Assembly (NCBI GenBank): GCA_963664675.2
Contig: CAXXLB010000002.1
Coordinates: 558,001 to 622,000 of the forward strand
Length of the DNA: 64,000 bases
Source of the DNA: JASGMR01 sp963664675
GTDB taxonomy: Bacteria; Thermotogota; Thermotogae; Petrotogales; Kosmotogaceae
Direction: 5' to 3'
The notes beneath the pieces are model-generated. The model was given only the letters and a program-made list of their open reading frames with translations, ran no database searches and was not told where the DNA came from. The position numbers were made by a program, and so were the translations under genes. Of the stretch, positions 43,861 to 51,987 are shown piece after piece (position 1 is the stretch's first letter; every line of letters starts with the position of its first letter).

Positions 43861-43892
43861 CATAAAATTTCCCCTTATTTTTCAACAGGAGA
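43861..43892 (-). promoter_or_regulatory. Leader-type hairpin followed by a short frame
   Basis: TCTCCT (43887-43892, minus strand) pairs with AGGGGA (43870-43875) around an 11-nt loop. ATG 43863 follows at normal spacing but opens only a 25-codon frame ending in TGA. The sequence closely follows the leader of the ApeA-like gene. It lies between the 1075-residue gene and the CYTH-like gene; the rest of 43676-43993 shows nothing else. Confidence 0.45.
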
Positions 43893-43993
43893 TCTTTTCA
43901 CTTTAACTCAAAAAAGATAAGATAAGAAAACAAACTTGGTTCTGGTGGTATCAAATTTTATAAATTATCTTATAAATTAAGTATCTATTCTAT

Positions 43994-46900
43994 TTATTCA
44001 GGTGGATTGCATAAAGAACAAGGCGCATATCCTTCTTTTGCCTCTTCAAGAGGGATTTCCTTTTTCTCTTTTTTAATAAGGCATCTACAATTTGGTCTAT
44101 GATATTTTTTCCCATTTTTACTTATATAAACTATTTCATCTTTTGTTTCAGGATTTTCTGTTTCTAACCTAAAGCAATCGTCTAGATTTTTTGAGATTAA
44201 CTCATATTTTTCATGTACTGTGATCTTTACAAAACTTTCTAAGGTTTCCCCTGGCTTGACATTCCATTCATTTTTTTTGCGATATTCGTTAAATTCTTCA
44301 GGAGTAATTTTTTTAGAAAAATCAATTTCCAAAATTTTATCTTCCTCGTCGTTAGCATTTTTTTCATAATATTCTTGAATTAACTTAAATGAGTCTTTGG
44401 GGAAAATTATATTAAAGTTATCATTATAGAAAAAATGTATTTCTGTTTTATCAACATAAATAAAATCTCCGGGATTATCAATAGATTCTTCGTTGGAGAA
44501 ATCAAATATGCTTCCTGATAAGAAAGCTACGTATTTTTTATCTTTTTTTATAAAACCATTTAATTGTTCAGTTAACTTTGATTTTAAATTTATATTTTGA
44601 GTTTTTTTGGACGATTTTAATCTATTATCTATTTCTTGTAAAATATTATATTTTTTCTTTCTATATAAATAATCGCTGTCTATTTCTCCGCTGTTTCTAG
44701 CATAATCAAATGAATCATAAAGAGAATCTAAAAACCAATATTTGTGTTTTAAATAGGTATCTAAAAGAGATTCATTTATTTCATTTCCATCTATTAGATT
44801 ATATTGCAAGAACTCATTTAAATGATCCAGCTCTTTTTTGTAAGTCACATTAAGATCATTTTTATATTGTATAATATATTTATTTGTTTTTATATTCAGT
44901 TCTTCCTTCTTATAATATTCTATTTCTTCATTATTGAATTTTTCTTTTTTCTGATGATATGATTCAAGTAGTTTTTTCTTAAAGATATTAAAGTAGGTTT
45001 CTTCAAAATCATAAAATTCTTTAACATCTTTCGCTGAAAGATTATTTATTAAATCTAATAAAGTGTCATTTTTGAAACACTCTTTTGGGAAGAAATCAAT
45101 ACTATTTCTTGAGGGAATGTTTCTATTTTTGGAAGGGCTAATATAATTTTTAAACAAAAGAATAAGAAGATATTCCATTATAGGTTTTGCGTCACTATGC
45201 ATTTGCCTTTTTGATGAATCATTTTCATCTTCTTTAAGAGAAATACTATAAATATACTCATCGATCTCCACTAAATTATAATTAAGAATCTCACAAAAAG
45301 AATTATTTATTGGTTTGTATTGGAATATTTCGAGTGCTATACTAAAAAAAGATTTATTTAGATCATGAACTCCAATTTTATGCATGATTAAAAATATTAG
45401 TGTAATTAATTTATATTTAAAATAAATAATAGCATCTGCTTTTTTCTTTTCTTTATAGTCACGGGAAGTCGAGGAATTTTTATAGTTGTTATTATTAAAA
45501 GGATATAATTCAAAAAAACGAATGTAATCTTTTTTGTTTCTATTTAAATAATCATATTTGCTTTCAATATCAAAATTATGAAATATAAAAAATTTACAGG
45601 TTTCAAGAAATATATCAGCAATTTCTTTCAAAAGATTTATATAATCGTCGATCCATAACTCATTTTCGGTTTTATCAAACTCTTCTTTTATTTTAAGTTC
45701 AAATAGTTTTTTAATTTCATACATTATATTAGGGTAAAAAAAATCAAACTCATTTTTATAAGCAATAGTTTTCAGCTCATTAAAATTCTTCATAATATTT
45801 AAAGTTTTTAAAGGAGTTTCAAGTGAATATTTTTTTATATGTTTGAAGTAGCTAAGTGTTTCCCAAAACTCATTTTTAGAAGTAATATTTTTGTTTCGGT
45901 TATTTTTATTGCTGATATAACTATCAAATTTTTCTTTAAGAATCCATCTATTTTCACTATCTATGTGTTGCAAAAATGAATTAGTATATTCAACTAATTT
46001 ATTTTCAAAATTCAATCTTTTTAAAGATTTATATGAATTATCATATTCTGTGTTTGAAAGTGTAATTCTTTCAAAACAAAATAAATTATGAAATATATTT
46101 TCTAATTTTTTTCTCTCTTTATCATCAATTTTCTTGCTTGCTATTATAATTGGGTAATATCTGCCCGGAGGACCGAAAGAATACTTATCTATTTTTATTG
46201 AAAATTCGTAATCATTTAATTTTGATAATTCATTATCATTGATTATAAGAATTTCTGTTTGTTCTTCTGTTTGTTTATAATCTAGTTCAATGTAATCAAC
46301 TTTTTTCTTTTTGTATTTATTATCATAATTTGCCGACTTAATCTCTAAATAAGCACAATGATAATTAATTTTTAAAAAATTATTATCATTTTTCCAGGTT
46401 TTTGTAGCGTTATCAAATTTCCTTATAATAGGAAAGATAAAATAAGAGAAATATTTTTCTATTTTGAAACTACTTAGTATTGCAAAAATAAAAAACAATG
46501 TATAAGAAAACAAAAGGATGATACTTATAAACATAAAACTATTTTGTATATTTTCAGAAAAAATACATGCGGTATTATATGAAAGCATTATATTTACAGT
46601 ATATGAAAATATTATATTTGATAATAACGAAAACGAATAAAATAAACTTGCTTTGGAAAAAACAATATATTTCAAAGCAATTTCATAGGGGAATTCGTGT
46701 GACAGGTTTGAAGTAATTACCAAAACAGTTGCATATAAAGCTAAAAAGGAAAAAAGCATTGTATTATATATACCAGAGATATTTTCCTGTAAAAAATTAT
46801 TGAATTCTTCAGAAAAACAAGGTTTTGGAATTAATGAAATACCTAAAATACCTATTGAAAAACAGAATGAAATAAAAATAGCCCAAGAAATATTTTTCCT

Positions 46901-47221
46901 TTCGGAATACCTTTTGTATTTAGAAAGGTAAAAAGAAATGGACTTCTTTTTTTCTAAATTTTCTGGATTTTTGTTCCCTATTAATATAAAAATGAATCCA
47001 CTAATCATTCCTAGAACTGATAAAATTGTAAAATATATAGATATTTCTGAGCAGTTATTGTTAGTAAAATTTGGATATAATAGAAATGTCATTATTAAAA
47101 AAGCTATTGTAGAAGAACTAAAGAGGAAAAATGTAGCCCTGAAAACAATTGTATTAATTTCACTTAAGAAATCTACGATCCTGCAACTCTTCTTTTTAGT
47201 TTTATCTGTATCTTCAATCAT
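43994..47221 (-). CDS. Large six-segment membrane protein with C-terminal Cys/His motif
   Basis: A 1075-residue protein with no recognised core domain. Six predicted membrane segments lie at about 29-50, 60-82, 111-132, 151-171, 191-213 and 229-251. About 780 lysine/asparagine-rich cytosolic residues follow. The last 45 residues fit a known small motif, KYHRPNCRCLIKK with EAKEGYAPCSLCNP, that is H-x3-C-x-C ... C-x2-C, an Ada-like metal or nucleic-acid binding tail found on nucleases and defence proteins. Next to an ApeA-like gene and very AT-rich; an antiphage role is a hypothesis. The upstream ApeA-like gene is separated by 175 bp. Confidence 0.75.
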   Translation of the reverse strand: MIEDTDKTKKKSCRIVDFLSEINTIVFRATFFLFSSSTIAFLIMTFLLYPNFTNNNCSEISIYFTILSVLGMISGFIFILIGNKNPENLEKKKSISFYLSKYKRYSERKNISWAIFISFCFSIGILGISLIPKPCFSEEFNNFLQENISGIYNTMLFSFLALYATVLVITSNLSHEFPYEIALKYIVFSKASLFYSFSLLSNIIFSYTVNIMLSYNTACIFSENIQNSFMFISIILLFSYTLFFIFAILSSFKIEKYFSYFIFPIIRKFDNATKTWKNDNNFLKINYHCAYLEIKSANYDNKYKKKKVDYIELDYKQTEEQTEILIINDNELSKLNDYEFSIKIDKYSFGPPGRYYPIIIASKKIDDKERKKLENIFHNLFCFERITLSNTEYDNSYKSLKRLNFENKLVEYTNSFLQHIDSENRWILKEKFDSYISNKNNRNKNITSKNEFWETLSYFKHIKKYSLETPLKTLNIMKNFNELKTIAYKNEFDFFYPNIMYEIKKLFELKIKEEFDKTENELWIDDYINLLKEIADIFLETCKFFIFHNFDIESKYDYLNRNKKDYIRFFELYPFNNNNYKNSSTSRDYKEKKKADAIIYFKYKLITLIFLIMHKIGVHDLNKSFFSIALEIFQYKPINNSFCEILNYNLVEIDEYIYSISLKEDENDSSKRQMHSDAKPIMEYLLILLFKNYISPSKNRNIPSRNSIDFFPKECFKNDTLLDLINNLSAKDVKEFYDFEETYFNIFKKKLLESYHQKKEKFNNEEIEYYKKEELNIKTNKYIIQYKNDLNVTYKKELDHLNEFLQYNLIDGNEINESLLDTYLKHKYWFLDSLYDSFDYARNSGEIDSDYLYRKKKYNILQEIDNRLKSSKKTQNINLKSKLTEQLNGFIKKDKKYVAFLSGSIFDFSNEESIDNPGDFIYVDKTEIHFFYNDNFNIIFPKDSFKLIQEYYEKNANDEEDKILEIDFSKKITPEEFNEYRKKNEWNVKPGETLESFVKITVHEKYELISKNLDDCFRLETENPETKDEIVYISKNGKKYHRPNCRCLIKKEKKEIPLEEAKEGYAPCSLCNPPE

Positions 47222-47396
47222 TTTATCACCCTATATTCAAGAGAGTTAAATATAAAACAAATTTCTTAAATTGATAACTTATTAGGATAATCTTCTACTC
47301 GCATATTACTAATATAACTCTTAACCTAAACTCAAAAAAACAGAATAAGAAAACAAACTTATCTCTTTCCTAACCTTCTATATTTATCAGAAATGA

Positions 47397-48743
47397 TCAA
47401 TCTAAAAGTTCATTTTCAATTTTAATTACTTGTTCTATTCTTTCACTTGAAATACCCCATTCTTTAAGTATTATTATGTCTGTTATCATTTTTAATCTTT
47501 GATTTGCGTAATATAATTTATTACCTTTAAATATTTTGTTTTCTAGTCTTTTATCATAATGAGTTAAATAGTTTCTGGTATCCTTTGCTTTTTTTATAAA
47601 TTCTTCGTTTTCTAAATTTTTAATATATTTTATTTCATCATACTTTTTGAAGATTTCTTCTAACCTAGCTTTAAGGGTATATCCATTAATATAGTATAGA
47701 TCACTATTTATTTTATCCATAAAGTCTTCTTCGACAATTTTTTTTGAAGAAGAAAGAAATTCTTTTTTTAATTCAATGAACTCATCTTTTTCATCATATT
47801 TTCCTACATATTTCTTTCTATGGAAACTTTCAATGGCTTGCATATAATATAAAAATTTTGTTTCTAGATAACCGCTATCATTATATTTGTTTGCAAAATA
47901 TAATTCAAATAATGATTTGTATTCTTCGCTCATTTCATACCATTTATTAATGTATTCATTAATTTTATCTTTTATATCGGGGAATTTTAATTTAAAATAA
48001 TATGGATTAACAGTTATTTCTTCATCATCATAAAAGCGCGGTTTATAAATAATTTCAATTTTGTTTTTATCATTTTCAACTAGTTTTCCAGTTATTTTCC
48101 TAGAATGAATTTTTTGGCCTATGATAAAAGTAAGAAAATTCTCAAACGGATAGAATATCTTATCAAAATAATATAATAAATCATTATTTTTGCTAGAAAA
48201 TTCAACAATTTCTTTGCGTGATATTTTTAAATTCTTTAAATTTCTTTCTGTATGTATAAAATTAAAAAATATTATATCAAAATTTTCATTTACTACTTTA
48301 AAACTGCTAGGTTTTTTTATTTTATAAACAAGATCATAATTTTCTTTTTCATAATCTTTGGGTAATTCTATTTCAATAAATGAATTTTTAATCCATTGAT
48401 CTATATAAGAGTATTCAACTTGAATATTTTTGAAAGAAATATCTTTCTTTGAAATGAAATGTGTTCCTATAAAAATATAGTTTATAAAATATTCTTCGTT
48501 AATATTCCCATTGACGAATTTCGAATTACTAGGAAAACAATTCATTAATGTTATTTTTTTGCCATTATTATCAATCCCTAAAATAAATTCAATATTTTCA
48601 AATGTTCCAAATTTTGAGGGACTTATCTTACCATATACTTCTAGTTTAAAATTGCGGTTATCATATATTTTTAAAGTACCAAATATTTTGTTTTTTTCAT
48701 TTTCTGGTATCCACCAATATCCTTTGTGTTCAGTACAATCTAT
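47397..48743 (-). CDS. ApeA-like HEPN abortive-infection protein, non-standard start
   Basis: The ATG-initiated frame (48545) covers 382 residues, but the frame stays open and meaningful for 66 more codons (HKGYWWIPENEKNKIFGTL, then LEVYGKI and ILGIDNNGKKITL), which is the typical N-terminus of ApeA proteins. No ATG, GTG or TTG exists in frame before the TAA at 48756-48758; ATA 48743 is correctly spaced from AAGGGGG and aligns with an ATG in the related leader at 43861. The C-terminal HEPN ribonuclease motif R-x4-H is TRNYLTHY (R324/H329 counting from the ATG). ApeA relatives stop phage growth by RNA cleavage. Expression of this copy may be impaired or dependent on a rare start. Confidence 0.8.
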   Translation of the reverse strand: MDCTEHKGYWWIPENEKNKIFGTLKIYDNRNFKLEVYGKISPSKFGTFENIEFILGIDNNGKKITLMNCFPSNSKFVNGNINEEYFINYIFIGTHFISKKDISFKNIQVEYSYIDQWIKNSFIEIELPKDYEKENYDLVYKIKKPSSFKVVNENFDIIFFNFIHTERNLKNLKISRKEIVEFSSKNNDLLYYFDKIFYPFENFLTFIIGQKIHSRKITGKLVENDKNKIEIIYKPRFYDDEEITVNPYYFKLKFPDIKDKINEYINKWYEMSEEYKSLFELYFANKYNDSGYLETKFLYYMQAIESFHRKKYVGKYDEKDEFIELKKEFLSSSKKIVEEDFMDKINSDLYYINGYTLKARLEEIFKKYDEIKYIKNLENEEFIKKAKDTRNYLTHYDKRLENKIFKGNKLYYANQRLKMITDIIILKEWGISSERIEQVIKIENELLD

Positions 48744-48750
48744 ATAAATT

Positions 48751-48775
48751 CCCCCTTATTTTTTAACGAGGAGTC
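48751..48775 (-). promoter_or_regulatory. Leader hairpin over the ribosome site of the ApeA-like gene
   Basis: CTCCT (48769-48773, minus strand) pairs with AGGGG within the ribosome site (48752-48756). Upstream GAGTTAAGGTGAAAAGA is shared with the leader at 43893-43910. From 48776 to 49069 nothing else is seen. Confidence 0.45.
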
Positions 48776-49069
48776 TTTTCACCTTAACTCAAATAAAAAA
48801 AGATAAAAGATAAAAAAATCAAGAATTTTCTTTAACTCATTTGTCTATAATTGTACCTATTATAGTACATTATTCGTTCCATTTGTTACCTTCGATATGA
48901 GTCTTAGGGATTATCATCATCCTTGTATTTGGGATACATGGAATGGTCATTGATTTTCATAGCATGATTAACTTGGTCAGTCTTTGGGAGCAAAAAATCT
49001 CCTTACTCCAAGGACATTATAAAGAACTAAAGGGATTTTGATGCGAGGGGGGCTGTTTAAGTAATGTTA

Positions 49070-49376
49070 GTCTTTAAAAAAATAATTGTCCATCACCGGA
49101 TTTCAACGATGGGCGGATGAGAATAATTAAAGGTGTTAATACAATATGTGACAGAAAAATGATGGTAGTAGAAGTCTTTAAAATATAAATGCTCACCGCT
49201 AATTTTCAACGCTGAGCAAATAAAAAGCAATTTAAAAAAGTATATTAATACAAATTACATAAGGGTTTTCTTTCATTATCTATAGATAGTTTAACACTTA
49301 TGTGTGACGAAAAAATGTTGATAGTAAAGATCTTTAAAAAACTGCTCACCACTAACTTTCAGCGATGAGCAGTTTA
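49070..49376. repeat. Three-unit imperfect tandem repeat with hairpins
   Basis: Units begin TCTTTAAAA at 49071, 49155 and 49331. Each is followed by a stem built on TCACC...TTTCARCG: CCATC/GATGG at about 49090-49112, GCTCA/TGAGC at 49190-49217 and ACTGCTCA/TGAGCAGT at 49341-49373. Units 1 and 2 end with related GTGACrGAAAAA, ATGnTGrTAGTA stretches. Confidence 0.6.
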
Positions 49377-49430
49377 TGAAGTGAAGTAAATACTAATAGA
49401 AATGCTTAGTATACTAACATTATTATAGCA
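49335..49430 (-). ncRNA. Candidate small RNA, copy 2
   Basis: An extended -10, TGCTATAAT (49422-49430, minus strand), is followed about 50 nt later by an 8-bp stem, ACTGCTCA/TGAGCAGT (49341-49373), and a run of six T residues, a good terminator. The expected transcript is about 80 nt. The region from TGCTATAAT through ATGTTA is shared with copy 1 near 30.2 kb. Confidence 0.5.
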
Positions 49431-49497
49431 CTTATAGAACGATTACAGATAAGCTATCAAACTCAAATGAGAGCTAAGTAGGTATGGGCTTTGAAAA

Positions 49498-49955
49498 GTG
49501 AATATGGAGAAAATTGATCATGTAGAGGAAAGTACCAAGAAGAAATTGATGAGTGTATTGAAAAAATTATTGATTTCCACAGTTTCTTGAAGGAAATTTA
49601 TAATCAGCGGTTTAAAAAGTCATTGATAGTGATAATTTTGTATTTATCGAATATCCTTAATTTTTCAACCAAATACATAATAAATTCCTGAGCTTTGGTT
49701 TTATCTTTTCCGGTTTCAAAGAGAAGAACCTTAGCGCCGCTTGTATAATGGCCCCATACACTCCATAGATGATCACATTCATCTCTTGATGACGGTATTT
49801 TTTGCGTTCCTTTTTCATTGAACTTAGCTTCTAACTGAAAGCTGGAAAAATTTTCAACATCAAATATTTCGCCATTTTCGTTTTTAAAGAACATAAACTC
49901 ACCACCTTTTTTGAATTTTGCTGTAAATAACAGAAATAAAACCTTCCATATTCAC
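49498..49955. repeat. Small-gene cassette bounded by inverted repeats, copy 2
   Basis: GTGAATATGGA (49498-49508) and TCCATATTCAC (49945-49955) enclose the gene at 49604-49894. The following 80 bp (49956-50036) are repeated after the next cassette. Confidence 0.6.
49604..49894 (-). CDS. Small cassette protein, family 1, second member
   Basis: A 96-residue paralogue of the gene at 30543-30839, with the same opening (MFFKNENGEIFDVE), LWSVWGHYTSGAKVLLFE and ending (ITINDFLNR). Starts at ATG 49894 behind AAGGTGGTGAG. Function unknown; the conserved central tryptophans and paired acidic/basic stretches suggest a folded domain and continued selection. Confidence 0.65.
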   Translation of the reverse strand: MFFKNENGEIFDVENFSSFQLEAKFNEKGTQKIPSSRDECDHLWSVWGHYTSGAKVLLFETGKDKTKAQEFIMYLVEKLRIFDKYKIITINDFLNR

Positions 49956-50036
49956 TATGTTGAGTTTAGCATCATTGGATGTCAGCATCATAACGGGGGA
50001 AGGAGTTGTTGAAATAATTATTTTGGTCCTTGAAAA

Positions 50037-50433
50037 GTGAATATGGAGGGAAAGGAATTAAAAATATATACAAAAAATTATTAGATTTGACCTGATTTGT
50101 CGACCCGCTTCAAATATCTATAGAAATTTTCTTTGTTAGTTATTTCGTCGCCATTTATTGAACAGAACCATTCGATAAAAGCTTTACATTCTTTAGGAGA
50201 ATTGAAAAATTCGATAAAAATTTCAGACCAGTTAGCGCTTGATTTTTGAGTAACCGGAACTCCGAATATATTATACCTAAAGCCACCCCTTTTATCTTTT
50301 GTTTCGGTATAGAAAAACTTGACAAATCTACTGTAAACAATAACCTCATTTTTTGAATTTAAATAGTTCAATTAATGTCCCACCTTTTTTAAATTTTGCT
50401 GTAAATAACAGAAATAAAGCTTTCCATATTCAC
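50037..50433. repeat. Small-gene cassette bounded by inverted repeats, copy 3
   Basis: GTGAATATGGA (50037-50047) and TCCATATTCAC (50423-50433) enclose the gene at 50081-50371. About 130 bp of upstream sequence (50385-50515) nearly duplicates that of copy 2 (49905-50035). Confidence 0.6.
50081..50371 (-). CDS. Small cassette protein, family 2
   Basis: A 96-residue protein starting at TTG 50371 behind AAAAAAGGTGGG. Sequence differs from family 1 but has the same size, a late WFCSINGD stretch and an ending NFYRYLKRVDKSGQ in the same position, so it may be a distant relative or a different cargo in the same cassette type. It shares the upstream region of its neighbour nearly base for base. Function unknown. 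Confidence 0.55.
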   Translation of the reverse strand: MNYLNSKNEVIVYSRFVKFFYTETKDKRGGFRYNIFGVPVTQKSSANWSEIFIEFFNSPKECKAFIEWFCSINGDEITNKENFYRYLKRVDKSGQI

Positions 50434-50556
50434 TATATTAAGTTTAACATCATTGGATGTCAGCATCATAACGGGGAAAGGAGTTGTTGAAATAATTATT
50501 TTGGTTTTTGAAAAATCTGTAATTTGAAAAATAACGGGAGGTTTTATAAATAATGG

Positions 50557-51285
50557 TTAAGAGTTGGGTTTTTCCAATTTTCTGATTTTTTCATCCGCTT
50601 TCTCTATTAATAATGAGATTTCGCATAATTCTTGCATTAAAAGCTTTAAAGTTTTGGTTAGATGCTTTTCGTCTTTTCCATTAGTTTCTATATAGGCTAT
50701 ATTGCTATTAAAAAATGGCTGAGCAGCTCTATTGTCCATATTTTTTATATGCTCTGATCCAATCTTATGTTTAACGTTTTGACTAATATCACTCTTATTT
50801 ATGAAAGGATCGAGTTCATCTTGTAAATTATCTGCTTTGCTTTTTTGAGTTTGCTCCGCAATAATAAGCTCAAAACATCTTCTGGCCATTATGGAGGAAG
50901 CAGTAGAACTGTATTTTAGGATAGCCGAAGCTTCTTTAAAATCTTTTGCAATAGTATCCGGTGTATCTCCAGGAACTTTTTCTGAATCAGGCAGAAGTTC
51001 AGGATAAATATTGACATTCTTGAAATCTATTCCCTCGAAATTTACATGACCTTGATGCGGGTGATCTTTCAATCCATGAATGGGAATAGTTGCTTCGAGT
51101 ATCAGAAATCTATCACATTCAGGACAATTAAAGCTTATTATATCCATTCTTGATGCATGTTCATACTCTGAACTTTCAGTATAAACATTAATAAATTTTT
51201 TATCGTGCTTTTCTATAGCCCCTATTATAACTTCATTCAGCAAATACTTTTTTGAAATTTTCCCCTTACAATATGGACAAAGCAT
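50557..51285 (-). CDS. DUF4145-like protein with zinc-ribbon N-terminus
   Basis: A 242-residue cytosolic protein. CPYCKGK at the N-terminus and CPECDRF near 54-57 form a zinc ribbon. The C-terminal part (SSTASSIMARRCFELIIAEQT, then LQDELDPFINKSDIS) is the DUF4145 helical domain, a HEPN-like fold often found with restriction enzymes and other defence proteins. The last gene of the island before the tRNA cluster; GGAGG precedes ATG 51285. Role in defence is inferred from family habits. Confidence 0.75.
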   Translation of the reverse strand: MLCPYCKGKISKKYLLNEVIIGAIEKHDKKFINVYTESSEYEHASRMDIISFNCPECDRFLILEATIPIHGLKDHPHQGHVNFEGIDFKNVNIYPELLPDSEKVPGDTPDTIAKDFKEASAILKYSSTASSIMARRCFELIIAEQTQKSKADNLQDELDPFINKSDISQNVKHKIGSEHIKNMDNRAAQPFFNSNIAYIETNGKDEKHLTKTLKLLMQELCEISLLIEKADEKIRKLEKPNS

Positions 51286-51334
51286 AGAAAGCCTCCGGAA
51301 GAATTATACTTTATGATTTATCGAATTTTTTTAG

Positions 51335-51709
51335 TTCATTTGGTTCTTTAGAAATGTTCTTTATATATTCACGGTAATAATCGAGCAACTTTTTATCTTT
51401 ATCTCAATTGTTTCAGTTCCTTATAAAATCTGCAATATCATCGCAAGCGATAAAGAGGGGAAGTTAACTGCATGGGTAAATAGAACCAGGGAATACAGAG
51501 AAAAATATGAATTATCTTTAAAGGCATCAGAAAAATCTGCGGGAATATCTAATCTTTATATTTTCAAAAGGGGTGCGGAATCTTCACTGGTGTTGCTATA
51601 TATTTTTGAAAAAAAGGAGGGAATCAATCTATCCGTATCGGACCGTCGAAACCAACTCCTTCTCATGGTGGCGACGGACAGACTCGAACTGTCGACTCTG
51701 CGGGTATGA
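51335..51709 (+). pseudogene. Startless reading frame next to the tRNA cluster, possible gene remnant
   Basis: The plus strand is open for about 124 codons after a TAG with no usable start before the tRNA. The translation looks protein-like up to about 51630: a hydrophobic start (YIFTVIIEQLFIFISIVSV), then TAWVNRTREYREKYELSLKA and NLYIFKRGAESSLVLLYIFE. The end overlaps the tRNA-Met gene and cannot be real coding. Possibly a gene cut by island insertion beside the tRNAs. Confidence 0.3.
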
Positions 51710-51742
51710 GCCGCATGCTCTTGCCAGCTGAGCTACATCGCC
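51666..51742 (-). tRNA. tRNA-Met (anticodon CAT, elongator type)
   Basis: The 77-nt minus-strand cloverleaf includes encoded CCA. Acceptor stem GGCGATG/CGTCGCC, T-loop TTCGAGT and anticodon loop CTCATAC are clear. Fully paired 1:72 rules out initiator use; tRNA-Ile2 with lysidine cannot be excluded. Confidence 0.9.
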
Positions 51743-51746
51743 AAAA

Positions 51747-51823
<77 letters not shown>

Positions 51824-51848
51824 CCGAATATTTATTGGCACCTTAAAC

Positions 51849-51937
51849 TGGTGCCGAGGAAGGGACTCGAACCCTTACGAAGCTCCCGCCTCAACGGATT
51901 TTAAGTCCGTAGCGTCTGCCAATTCCGCCACCCCGGC
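51849..51937 (-). tRNA. tRNA-Leu (anticodon TAA)
   Basis: An 89-nt class II minus-strand tRNA with encoded CCA. Acceptor GCCGGGG/CCTCGGC, anticodon loop CTTAAAA, a long variable arm (GAGGCGGGAGCTTCGTA region) and T-loop TTCGAGT. Confidence 0.92.
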
Positions 51938-51987
51938 AACCTTGCATTAGTTATAATATCATCTGATAGATACCTTGTCAACCAAAG

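Noticed and set aside
49070..49376. CRISPR array
   Set aside because: Only three units, with variable 84-176 bp spacing and changing repeat arms; no cas genes in the window.
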